From Hydractinia symbiolongicarpus (Eukaryota > Cnidaria > Hydrozoa > Anthoathecata > Hydractiniidae), in assembly GCF_029227915.1 (NCBI RefSeq), contig NC_079881.1, positions 14,233,501 through 14,297,500 of the forward strand: a stretch of DNA of 64,000 nt. Reading direction: 5' to 3'. Each line of letters opens with the position of its first letter. Within the stretch, counting starts at the first letter, position 1. Positions 32,571 to 42,929 of this stretch are shown here, in pieces. The notes beneath the pieces were generated by a model, which was not told the origin of the DNA, did no database searches, and saw nothing but the letters and a program-made list of their open reading frames with translations. Position numbers and translations under genes: made by a program.

Positions 32571-35065
32571 TTGAGATGAAGTCCTCGTAATTGCCAAAAT
32601 TGGGTATTTTTTCTTAAAGTTTGATAGCAATAGAACTAAAAAACTCATTAAATGAATTTGCAATTTCACCTGGGTCTGAAATTATATTATTAAATTTATT
32701 TAGAAAGATCTTAGGTTGATTTTTATTTGATTTATTAATAATTTCATTTATACCCTTCCAAGTGGCTTTAGAGTTTTTAATGTATTTCTTTAAAGAACTT
32801 TTTATAAAAGTTTTTTTACTGAGTTTAATAAGAGCAACAATTTTATTTCTGTATACCTTACTCCATGAAATTAATGAGTCAAGAAATTAACACGACTTAA
32901 ACTTCAATGATATTATATTGAAACAGGCATTTAATTAATGCAGTTGGGCAAGGTTGTTTTTTAAAATGCATTTAATTAACATGGATTTTAGGATGTGCGA
33001 TATCACACGAAGCAAAACTTACGGCAACAGTCGAATACACGGTAGTAAAGTGGTTTCCTCTGTTACAAGGTGGTTTGGAAATCTAAATAAAAGTTTTCTT
33101 TGATTGGAAAGAAAATGGTAAAAATTTCAAAATTTTGGAAGAGAAAGTATGCTTTTAGTAAATTTTCTACTTGGATCAAGAGTATGAAGATTATACAAAA
33201 GCCATTTTAAAAAAGATTGCTGAAAAAGAGAACATGGTTGAGCTATCGTCGGATGAGGAAGACATGGTAGAAAATTTGTAAAAAAAATTGTACTGTTGTT
33301 TTTTAGGCTTTTACATATATAGTAAAAAAGTCACGAAATTAATAGTATTTAATTAGGGAGTCATGAAATTAACAGTCTTTAAATTAACAATGCATTTAAT
33401 TAACGGTCATTAAATTAACGCAAATTTTGAAAAACCATGGTAATTTCATAACTCGTTAATTTCATGGAATAAGGCATTTTATATTGACTGTGTAAAATGT
33501 CCTTATTTACTTCACTTTTAGTTTTTATAAATTTTTTAACAAAGAATCTCTTCTGAGTATTGATTTTTTAATCCCTTTGGTTATCCATGGTTTCATATTA
33601 TTTTTAGCCTGTTTTGGACAACTTTTTTGTGGGTGTGCACAGATCTATCAGTTCAGTTTTTCGATTAAAGAAAGAATCAAAAGAAAGGCTAGGCTTTTTA
33701 TTGTTAAGATTTAGCACCTTTTCCGAGTCAGTTAAATTAAATATTGTTTAAAATTGATACCGTTAAACTCTTTCCAATCCTTGTATAATTTTTCACTCTT
33801 AATGCTTTCTTGACGAAAATGTTTGTAAAATAGTAAATTGAATGAGATGGTCTGATATGCCAATAGTGAAATTACCAGATAAAGATTTCATGTTATTGGG
33901 GGAAATAAAAATGTTATCAATCAGAGTTTTTGATGTTCAACATACTCGTGTGGGCAGCGTAATATATATAAGGAATTTAAAGGTAACCTAAATCTAAGGT
34001 GTCAAGAAATCTGTCAATATTTGGATTTTTACTAGTATTAATAAGGTCAATATTAAAGTCACCCAAAAGAACAAGTAGTTTATTTTCTTTGCTAACCTTG
34101 CCAAGGCCTATCAATAAGAAAATAAGACCCGAGCAATAAAACGATCCTCCAAAGTTACAATAATTTAAACTGGGTGAGCAATCTGAATAAATAGAATATG
34201 TTTATAAACGCATATTTTATCACAAAGTCTTTCTTATCTATTTTATTTTATCTTTTTTATATATATTTTGGTTATTTTTCACTGTAATAATACCTTTGCG
34301 TGAGCAAGAGCAATTGCTCTCCTCTTATTGAGAGGCCTGCTTGTCTAACAAAGAGAATGATGTCTATAAATTGAACCAGCTATAATATTAGGATGATTTT
34401 TCACAATAATTTCTGCAAAAGTTGATTCTAGTAATTTAGATGAATACATTAAATCCTTGAGGACAGATCTTTTTAAAGATCTAAGGGTATTTTTTAATTA
34501 AAAGGAGAGTTCCTACATGGGTAGCTTCTGTTGGGGTATGAAAACAGTTATAAGCCTTGATAGGAAAGATTGAAGGAAGTAGTAGAAAGAATTCGTTTTT
34601 CAGAGAGGGCTATAATACCAAAATTAAGTTTAAGACTCGTCAAGAAAAGTTCAAGACTATCAAAATGTAAGTTGAAAGAACTTATGTTAAGATGGAAAAA
34701 AGATATATTACTGTTTAAAGATAAGGAAAGTTTGTTAAATGAGTTAGAGTCATAATACTTGGAATCTAAAAGATACCATGAAACTCACTATAATCATTAA
34801 CAATTATCACCGTAGGAATGGGTATTATGAATATTAAAACTTTGTTCAGCGGGTTCATTATTCATAGGAAAGAGCGTGCGATTACATCTAGCTATAACAT
34901 GACCAGATTTCACCATCATCATCAGAATCAATAAGTTTCTAAAAGTCAGGGATACTAAGCTTATTACATTTACGGAGAACCCATAAATTGCAAAAATTAC
35001 AGTAAATAGCATCATTTTTTACCTCTTTATCACAAATTGAGCAGGGAAAACAACTTTCCACTTTT
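32570..35065 (-). mobile_element. CR1-like LINE remnant with PHD finger and endonuclease
   Basis: Read 5'->3' on the minus strand. A PHD-like zinc finger comes first: PCSICDKEVKNDAIYCNFCN and LWVLRKCNKLSIPDF (35050-34930), with one cysteine pair lost after WSC. Then comes an AP-type endonuclease block: LLVLLGDFNIDLINTSKNPN (about 34080-34020) and KTLIDNIFISPNNMK followed by ISDHL (about 33930-33850); GDFN and SDH are catalytic motifs. Then, beyond a nested MITE, comes the linker to reverse transcriptase: YRNKIVALIKLSKKTFIKSS, KATWKGINEIINKSN and ISDPGEIANSFNEFF (32870-32650). The polymerase itself is missing. PHD-bearing first ORFs occur in some CR1 lineages. Confidence 0.72.
32866..33470. 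mobile_element. MITE nested in the CR1-like LINE
   Basis: The left end is CCTTACTCCATGAAATTAAT and the right end inverted is CCTTATTCCATGAAATTAAC: TIRs of about 20 bp with two differences. The interior is full of TTAATTAAC words. Excision would rejoin the LINE reading HSQY(K) with YRNKIVALIKL. Related ends appear at 6247-6275 and related words at 15.3-15.5 kb, so this is a family of several members. The exact target duplication is unclear (a TATA-like motif borders both sides). Confidence 0.72.
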
Positions 35066-35112
35066 ACTTTTTAGCACACTAACAAAAGTCGAACTATTAG
35101 TCTAAAATATTA

Positions 35113-36745
35113 AGAAATGCGTTGCCCGGATAATGAACATTGGCCTGATTGAGTACGGCAGCTTGCCCCGGTTAAGAACAGGGCAGAAAATACATAATCA
35201 GGGCAACATAATCGGGACAGGCCGGCTTATTACTCAAAAAATATTATTTGGCACTTATAAAAGGAACATAATCAGGGCAGTTTATATACGACAGTGTAAT
35301 ATTATTTCTCACTTATTATAGAACGAACATAATCGGGGCAGGCCGACTTATGTATGACAGTCAAATATTATTCGACAATTATAGGACTTAAATAACACAA
35401 ATATAATTGGGGCTGACTGCTTTTATATCATTCGTGGCAAATACTAAATTTTGGGATTCGCAAGTTTAATAACTTTTCACCAAAATTAATTCCCGCAAAA
35501 AGAATAATTTAGGTTCCGTGAAATTTAGTTGCTTCAAAGTATATTATGTTGAAATGTATTTACTACAAGGGTAGTTTATACTAAGAACAAGAAGCCCTGG
35601 GGGCTCTAAGAATTTACGCGCGCTACCAAAATATTTGATGAAAACCTGCTAATTCGTTGTGTTATTCTGCCAAACATTCGAAGGGGTTTGGTGCATGAAC
35701 CTCTGAAGATAAAGCACACCAGTGACATTATATCTTACAATAAACGCAAACAAAAGGAAACGTGTCATTAAACTCACATTTTAAAAAAAATTGCTAACAA
35801 AAATACAGCCTATCATTCATGATTGAAACGTTTATGGTCTTAAACGGCATTAGTTGACAAAAAATCAAAATTTTGATGTGACCATCATTTTCAGCATACT
35901 TTTTTTATTAACTGTGTCAGTTTTTGTCGAAAATAAAGCAGTTTTAATTTTTGGATAAATTTTGGCCTGAAATGACATTTACGTGACAAAAAATCAAACT
36001 TTTGTACCATAATCATTTTCAGCATACTTTATTTGTTAACTGTGCCAGATTTAGCCGAAAATGAAGTGGTTTTAATTTTTGGACCACTGTTTTGGCCTAA
36101 AATGGCATTTAGGTGACAAAAATCAAAATTTTGATGTCACCATTATGTTCAGCATACTTTATTTGTTAACTGTGCCAAATTTTGTTGAAAATAAAGTAGT
36201 TCTAATTTTTGGACCAATTTTAGCCTAAAATGACATTTAGGTGACAAAAATCAAAATTATTATGTCACCATTATGTTCAGCATACTTTTTTTGTTAACTG
36301 TGCCAAATTTTGTCGAAAAAAAATACCAATTTTAGCCTGAAACGTCAATACGAGACTTCCCAGTAGTTAAGGAGCTTGGCTACGAAGTTTACATCTGTGA
36401 CAGAGCAATGTGAAATCCCAGGGTCGATTTTTTCTCAAAAAATGCTCCGAAAGAAAAAAACGACGGTTTTAAAGAATTTCCTATGCCTTCGGCGCGGAAA
36501 TTCAATTACGTCGACACTTTTTTATTTCGCCATGTCTAGTTTTTAGGGGTGTTCTATCTTCCAGAGAATGTTTAATTTACAAAAGCTTGAAGAAAATGCC
36601 AATCACAGCCTGTCTCCCAGCTATTTATATCAGCGTTCATAATCCGGTCACCACGACATAACAGTGCAAAAAAAACATAATCGGACCGTGCGTACATAAT
36701 CCGGCTGTCCCGGTTGTAAACAGGCCGTTTTCGCAATCTGGGCAG
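35113..36745. mobile_element. Imperfect TIR element with CATAATCGGG repeats, hosting repeat copy B
   Basis: The left end TTGCCCGGATAATGAACATT and the inverted right end CTGCCCAGATTGCGAAAACG are similar and are followed by GGCCTG on both sides. Both flanks hold several CATAATC(G/C/A)GG(G/A)C words: at 35196, 35209, 35268 and 35330 on the left; 36637, 36677 and 36697 on the right. The dispersed repeat copy B sits in the middle. Probably a decayed non-autonomous transposon with subterminal repeats that received copy B. Boundaries are approximate. Confidence 0.5.
35585..36510. mobile_element. Dispersed repeat element, copy B
   Basis: Second copy of the 27.5-28.3 kb element: same start (AAGAAGCCCTGGGGGCTCTA), same 3' hairpin end (CCTTCGGCGCGGAAATTC) and about four internal ~120-bp units instead of three. 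Single-base differences and unit-number change show independent decay. Non-coding. Confidence 0.75.
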
Positions 36746-36765
36746 AACAGAGCTATGATTTACAA

Positions 36766-36797
36766 GGTAGTGGCTAGATGCAGCGCGACTCAGAACC
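36766..36797 (+). repeat. Left TIR of the Ulp1/PHD element
   Basis: Starts GGTAGTGGCTAGATGCAGCG and ends GACTCAGAACC. The inverted copy is at 47194-47225. One mismatch in 32 (CGCGACTC versus CGTGACTC). Outside lies GATTTACAA (36757-36765). Confidence 0.9.
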
Positions 36798-37021
36798 ATC
36801 ATATTTTTTTCAAATACACTTCATCTCGGAGGTCACCCTCCATCAATGTTTTTTGTGGAGAAGTTCGAGCGGATAGATGAAACTTAAATTAAATCATCAT
36901 TTTATCTTTTTTTTTAAAAAAAAGTATGTAAAATGTAAATAAAAAAACAATATATAAAAAACGCTTAGTAAAATCATAATGATAAGAAAGAGAAATACAC
37001 TGTTTTGAATGAACATTAACA

Positions 37022-37432
37022 CTTTCCACACTTCCATTTAACAGCCTCGTCATCGTTTTTAAATACTTTTAAAGGAATGGACACACACTTTCTGTGATAC
37101 CATTCCTCGCATTTACTGCAAACAGCCATGAACATCTTGCTGTCAGCTTCGGCGTCTTTAGTGAAAAATGGTCGACGACAAACACAAAAAACATCCTGGT
37201 AACTGCAGTTTTAATTTATCATCAATTGTTACTCCCAAAAGTTTTACGGACCTTTCTGATTGTATGACTCTATCGCCCTGACCAACGCTCTGTCTGCACC
37301 TTTTTTCTGTGCGAGGAAACGGCGAAAACTTTTCTTCAACCAAGCATGAAAGAAGATGTTTTCTCATTTTGGCAATGTCGAATTGTTGTGACCTACAGGA
37401 GTAACGCCAAACAATGCATCGACAAGAAAAGC
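37022..37432 (-). pseudogene. Ulp1 C-terminal part and PHD finger of the outer transposon
   Basis: Read on minus from the BEL insertion point: AFLVDALFGVTPVGHNN, then MRKHLLSCLVEEKFSPFPRT. This continues, across the insertion, the protease reading from 45.9 kb. After a foreign patch (about 37290-37200) the frame resumes as SYQDVFCVCRRPFFTKDAEA, FMAVCSKCEEWYHRKC and VKWKCGKC, ending in TAA at about 37022. The Cys/His spacing (C-x-C...C-x2-C-x4-H-x2-C...C-x2-C) is that of a PHD finger. The patch causes a frame change, so the fusion protein is not readable. Confidence 0.8.
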
Positions 37433-37540
37433 TGTTAATTATTTATGTATTTTTAACACGTGACTCTTAAAGCCACGTGTGACGAATGTGATGTAGATGT
37501 ACAGAAAATATTTTGTTGATATAAGACACGTTTTCATGAG
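37433..37540 (+). repeat. 5' LTR, first part
   Basis: First 108 bases of the 130-bp LTR. It contains two CACGTG palindromes (about 37459 and 37473) separated by ACTCTTAAAGC. It ends with ATGAG, the target site that was duplicated when the hAT element jumped in. The last 22 bases of the LTR follow the hAT at 42657-42678. Confidence 0.92.
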
Positions 37541-37599
37541 CAGGGGCGGATCCAGCATTTGTAACATGTCAGTCACTTTTTTTGCGAAGCAAAAAACGG

Positions 37600-37690
37600 C
37601 GCAGCAATTTGCTGCGCCCAGAACAGCTGTGGGTCCTGGGGGGCGCTGTAAGCCCCCCATGGGGGGTCCGGGGCGCAGCCCCGGAAACTT
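37600..37690. repeat. GC-rich hairpin near the hAT 3' end
   Basis: Very GC-rich island in an AT-rich region. CCTGGGGGGCGCTGTAAGCC, then CCCCATGGGG and GTCCGGGGCGCAGCCCCGGA, give at least two strong stem-loops. Subterminal hairpins of this kind are common in hAT elements. It lies about 60 bp inside the left terminus, past the end of the transposase gene. Confidence 0.6.
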
Positions 37691-38254
37691 TCGCTATTTT
37701 GAGCCTCTACGCACTATAAACGGCCTAATTAATGTCCAAATTATTAGCTCTGTTAGAGATGTTTTTTGTTTCGAATGGACAGCAAAATAACAAACAATCT
37801 TGTAAAGGGTTGCAAAAAAGTGTAGGAAAAATAAAAACAACGGTTTAAATTCATATATTTTAAGACTGTTTCGCCCAATATCAGGGCTCGTCAGCATGCC
37901 TAGGAAACAGCTAATAACGTAATATTAGCTATTCCAGACATGGACAGTCTGCTCCAATCAACCGAGTGCTATCAGCTGGAGCAAGCCGAACTCGGAAAAG
38001 GGGGGGGGGGGTTAAAGAAAAGGAATTGATATAAAAATAGAAAGTTATTAAAGCCCCTGACAGGGGGCTCCTAGAACAGGTACTATCAGCCGGAGCAAGC
38101 TGAACCTGCAGAAAGATAAAGACACAACGTAAACAAGAGGAAAGGGAATTTATTTTATATAAATGGTTACTATTTTTTTCAATTAGGAGTGGGTAAGATT
38201 TAATTATTTATTTATTTATTCATTAATTTGTTCTAGATTGTATAGTGGAAAAAT

Positions 38255-41200
38255 TTATATTAATTCAAGTCTTCTTTTATCTTTAGCAAATTTATTTAAA
38301 ACTTTATCAACATCTGGCACTATTTCTTTGTGAATATACATAAGCGCTAGCCCGTTGAGGCGTTCAGATACCATAGTAGTGCGAGTATAATTTTTAAGTT
38401 TTCTCATAGCAGAGAAAGAGCGTTCACATTCACATGTGGTGACAGGAATAGTGGCTAAAATTCTTAGGGCCACATGCAAATTAACAAAGACATTTAGATT
38501 AATAGACTTCAACGTTTGAGCAATAGTTTGGGGTCTATTTCCTTTAAAATCAATCCAATACTTCTCCCAAATTTCTAATTCAGCATTAAGCCCAAGTATA
38601 TTTGGAAGGTCATCTTCATAGAAAGAGACAAAAGACTTGAATTTCTCCTTCCAGTTTGTTTTACCTCCAGAAATCAAAGAAACCATTTTTGCTGGAACAA
38701 TGCATAGGCCATTATAAGCATTTAGAGAAAACAGTTGAAAACGATTCTTCATTTCACTATTTAAATGGTCTAAAAGAGGATTAGTAACTGATTTTTTATA
38801 GTAATCAGAAGTTGAAAAAGAAGGATGATTATCTCTTGTGGTTTGCCTTCCAACAGTCCTTTTCTTCTCCTCCACAATTCCTACTTTTTCACAAAGAGAA
38901 AGAGCCTCCTCATACCACCTATCATGAAAATGTTCCACATTATTTCTGGTTTGAAGGAGAACATTTTTTAATGTTTGAATAAGCTCTATGCTGTCCATAA
39001 CATCAATTGTTCTATTTTGTAGCAATTGAGTAACTGGAAGTGTTATGTCAAATACGTTCCTTGTGATCACCAGAGTGACAAGAAATTCAAAATTAGCTAT
39101 TTGGTGAAAAAAACCAACAGCTTGTTTTGATGTGTCATAATTGAACTGCCGATTTAAGTTTAATTTCATCTCTTCCAAAGTAATATAAATAGGCACATAT
39201 AACTCTTGAAAGAGATCTAAACCAGTAATTCGTTCAACCCACCGAGTACGGCAAACATCCTTTAATTTAGTTTTTTTAGAAGTCGGACTATATTTATCTA
39301 TGTTAATCATAAGGGATTGCTGTCTTTTTTGAGAATAGTTAAAGAAATAGGAAATGTGTTTTATTTTAGCCATCACATGGGCAACTAAGCTGATTGTACA
39401 AGATTTTCCAACTGCTAAATTTAAACGATGACTGTTGCAATGAACATATATAGCCTTTTTATTTAAATTAAGAATATGGGCAGAAAGTCCATTCTTATAC
39501 CCAGCAACAGCACCTGCACCATCATATGCTTGACCCCGACAATCCTTAATATTTAAAGTCAGGTTATGAAGTGACTTTAAGAGAACAGACTTCAAGTCTT
39601 TACCTGCCAGCCCCTCATCACGATGAATATATTGAACAAACTCCTCACGTATATTCAAATTACTGTCAACAAAACGTAAAACTAAGGACATTTGCTCTTT
39701 ATTAGATAAATCAGCAGCTTCATCTGCCAGAATAGAAAAGAAAGTGTTTGATTTTACTTCTTGGATTATTTCATCTAAAATTACAGATCCACAACAGTTG
39801 ATTAATTCATTCTGGGTAGTTTTAGAAATGTATGTAGCATTTTTGGGACAAGTTTTAAGATGGTCAGCAAGAGCTGTATCTCCACCTTGTACTCTAAAAT
39901 TCAAAAGTTCAACAAAATTTCCTACCCGACCACCAGAAAATTCTCCTAATTCACCATGATATTGTGAGTCATCACGGTGACCTCTTAAAGCATGCCCTTG
40001 TCTACCAGAGTAAATAATGGCCTGAACAATTGGTATCAATTTCTTTCTGTTCTCAGTAATTTTCTTCTGATGGTTAGTATCAAGAAGCACATCAATCGGC
40101 TGAGAATTACCAAAATAGTTAGCCATAAAACTAGTAAACGTAGCAGATGTGTAAGCATGAAGGCCAGTACTTGACTCATGTTTCACAAAGTTGGCACAAG
40201 CATCAGGCCAGTACTTAAAAGGTTCAGAAAACAGTTTTTTAATTTTACTTAATTTGGAAGAAAACTTGTGTCCAAACAAAACACATGGCAGACAATAAGC
40301 TCCATCAACCTTGGGTGAATAACATAACCAGGAAAACTTTGTTAACCACTCAAAACGAAAAGACCTATTTGTTTTCGGAAATTTATAAGAATGATCAGGT
40401 TTATAAACATTTTGGATAAGTTCATGAACTTTTAATGGATCATCCTTTATTTGAAAAACTTTATCTGTGTAATCTGAGACATCAAAATAAGTTTGAGGAT
40501 AGTTTAAAGATGAACACAGAGGATGACTAGTAGTTGTGTCTGGTGCATTGGACAATGCACTATCACAAACAACAGTATCTGAATTAACTTTACTACTACC
40601 AGCAAAAGGAGGCATGGAAGAAACATCAACAACAGTTTTGTGCTCCTCTTTTATTTGGGGTAAGTCTTTTTTCTTACAAGTAGGCAAAATAAGTTTGTCG
40701 CTGCGCTGGTCTGTCCAAAACGACAACTTTGATTGTACCTTCCCATCTTTTGGGAACAAACAGGGTTTTTTAGACTGCGGCAAGATTTTTTTGGAATGTT
40801 GAATTAGTTTCCTTTTGGTACCATTAGGAAGAAATAATACTGGCACAAAATGGTTGGCTTTAAAAGTCTGACCACATTCTGCATGAACACCTTGCAGACA
40901 AAACAAAATATGAGCATCAGTAACTTTATCGTTTAATGATGTAAACATGGGTTCAATTTTGCAGTTAAATAAAAGTTTATCTCTCTCATCACCACAGTCA
41001 GGGAAATAGGAAAAGATGTTTTTTAATGTTACCGTAGACAAAGCAAACATGCACAGCAAACTACACCAAGTCTGGTTAGTACAGTTCAAAACAGCTTCAT
41101 TTCTCACAAAGTCTATTGGTGTTACACCAGTTTCAGTTGCAGAAAAAGACATGCTCATATGTAAAATACAATTAAAAGATTTAAATGACTTACCTTGATG

Positions 41201-42135
41201 TTTTTCATAGCAAGAAACTAAAACAGGATGCTTACTATATACCTCAGGGTGAAGAAAAAGTTCTAACGAAGTTAAATGTCGCAGCTCGTCAACCAGTGTG
41301 TTGTCGCCAACAAGAAGCAGGGACATGGAGCTGTACAAACAATTCCCAGTGGCTTCAGAACTAAAACAAGAAAGGAAACTACATGCATGATTAACCATTA
41401 TGTCACAACCATTTACAAACTTATTTTATTCAACGAAAAAGTAAATTGTCAAAACTAACTTCACATTCATGCAAATATTAATTTAAAAGCTAATCTAGAT
41501 AAAGAATACATAGCCACACTTCAAAATGACACTCTAAATGTTCTTAAAAGCCTGTGGTTTATTTACTATATATATATATTTACTTCATTGGTTCAACTTT
41601 TTTACAGTTTAGCTACTTAGCTAGGCTATAGTTATTAAATCAAATTTAAAAATATATTTAAATATTATATGTTATTATTGCAATATTATAACAAAAAATC
41701 TTGTACACAACAGCATGAACATGATCCTTTTAATCTCTAGCTAGCTACTTTGTTTTGCCGAAATTCTTTTGAATCAAAGCTATTAAAACAATTATGCAAA
41801 AGATCATTTGGCAGATGGCCAAAGAAAACAACTTTGAATGGCCTATTAAATAATTTATTCAATATATAAGTGTTTAAGATAACAAAAGAATATTATTTAT
41901 CTCACCACAAAGCAATTGCAGAACTCCCTGGGTCTTTCCTCCACAATAACTTTGGAAAATAAACCTCTGCATTAAAATTTCGAGATATTGTTCCATCGTT
42001 TAAGCTTTGGTAAAGATCTTTGTGACACAAAGATTTGATTTTTTTTAATGATTTCTCATAGATTTCTTGCATATACAAAAAATTATTACTTCTCATTTCA
42101 GCACGTATTCGGTCAAACATGTCGTAAGTCGCCAT
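38255..42135 (-). CDS. OTU-like / ZMYM-type / DUF4371 hAT transposase (two exons)
   Basis: Exon 1 is 41906-42135 (ATG of MATYDMFDRIRAEM); the intron is 41361-41905 (GTGAG...TTTTAG); exon 2 is 38255-41360. Joined length is 3,336 bp, about 1,111 residues, no interruptions. Across the junction the reading is ALCSEATGNCLYSSMSLLL. GNCLYSS resembles the nucleophile loop of OTU cysteine proteases and NHFVPVLF (about residue 265) its His motif, so residues 80-270 look OTU-like. A TTF/ZMYM-type zinc-binding segment follows near residues 410-445 (FSWLCYSPKVDGAYCLPCVL). Next is the DUF4371 hAT core with ILADEAADLSNKEQ and CRGQAYDGAGAV, supplying likely catalytic Asp residues. Last is the hAT dimerisation region CECERSFSAMRKLKNYTRTT. 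Cut-and-paste transposition is its expected role. The OTU function is unknown. Confidence 0.9.
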
Positions 42136-42194
42136 GCTTTCTATCGAAAAGAGAAACAATACGCCCTGATCACCCATTATAAAGTCCTGCATGC

Positions 42195-42305
42195 TTTCAT
42201 TTGGTCCGAAAAGCCTTTGATTGCTTTCATTTGGTCCGAAAAGCCTTTGATTGCTTTCATTTGGTCCGAAAAAGCTCACCTAATTGCTTTCGTTTGGTCC
42301 GAAAT
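42195..42305. repeat. 30-bp minisatellite in the hAT 5' region
   Basis: Unit GCTTTCATTTGGTCCGAAAA plus GCCTTTGATT, three near-perfect copies and a diverged fourth (GCTTTCGTTTGGTCCGAAAT). Located upstream of the transposase ATG, between it and the right TIR. If the open frame were read further upstream it would encode FGPNESNQRL repeats, but an internal Met at 42135 is the better start. Confidence 0.75.
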
Positions 42306-42678
42306 TTTAATTACACGGTATCGGTTTATGAAAGCTTTAATTATTATAAGAAAATACAGGCTGAATCACACTTCGAATACCGTAAATATTGGGTCAAAGT
42401 CGTCAGTTTTTGTAAACCAATCAGAATACGTTATTTCGGCCGGCAAGCCAATCAATTTGCATGAACATTCTTCGGATGTCAGTCGCTTTTTGCCGTATCC
42501 ATCAACTCAGTCACGGAAGAGGAAGGTCCGTAAAATAAAGCTCAACGGACGCAGGGCCTGCGGGATCACAGTACCCTATTATTTTTTACGACTCTTAGTA
42601 AAAATTATGTCAGTCGCGTGACGGCGCTGACGTACACTGGATCCGCCCCTGATGAGTTCCTTTTTACGAGATATTACA

Positions 42679-42695
42679 TGGTCAAACCGAGCCGG
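42679..42695 (+). promoter_or_regulatory. Candidate tRNA primer-binding site of the BEL element
   Basis: TGGTCAAACCGAGCCGG follows the 5' LTR end (TTACA) directly. Primer-binding sites start with TGG, the complement of tRNA 3'-CCA. I did not identify which tRNA would pair. Confidence 0.5.
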
Positions 42696-42929
42696 ATAGT
42701 TTTGATATCATTTATACGTTATTTATTAAATTATTTATTATATTAAAAAAGGAAAGAAGACGTGGTTGTGTGTGTTAGAAGAAACAGAGTATTATTTATT
42801 TTGAACGTATTATAAACAAACATGTTGCCTTTGGAAAAGAAGTTAAGAATAAGAAACACGTTAGTAAAAAAAAAAAAAAAATAATAAAAAGAAATAAAAC
42901 CTTGTTATGAACATTATCACGAAGAAAAA

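Larger units (their letters stand above)
37541..42651 (-). mobile_element. hAT transposon with OTU-hAT gene, apparently intact
   Basis: Perfect 15-bp TIR: CAGGGGCGGATCCAG at 37541-37555 and CTGGATCCGCCCCTG at 42637-42651. The target duplication is ATGAG (37536-37540 and 42652-42656), five bases instead of the usual eight of hAT elements. The 130-bp LTR is restored exactly if the element and one ATGAG are removed. The element is 5,111 bp. It encodes one two-exon minus-strand transposase gene with no stop or frameshift. Other contents are a GC-rich hairpin (37.61-37.68 kb), a pair of AGC(T/C)GGAGCAAGC(C/T)GAAC direct repeats (37.97 and 38.09 kb), a run of ten G (about 38000) and a 30-bp minisatellite near the 5' end of the gene. 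Youngest and best preserved transposon here. Confidence 0.93.

Noticed and set aside
37941-38110. Possible tRNA or structured RNA in the GGAGCAAGC direct repeats
   Set aside because: No cloverleaf or T-loop (GGTTCGA) pattern; two direct repeats inside the hAT are a sufficient description.
42067-42621. Plus-strand 184-codon frame in the hAT right end
   Set aside because: Antisense to exon 1 of the transposase and driven by the 30-bp minisatellite (repeated AFIWSEKPLI); better explained as a shadow.
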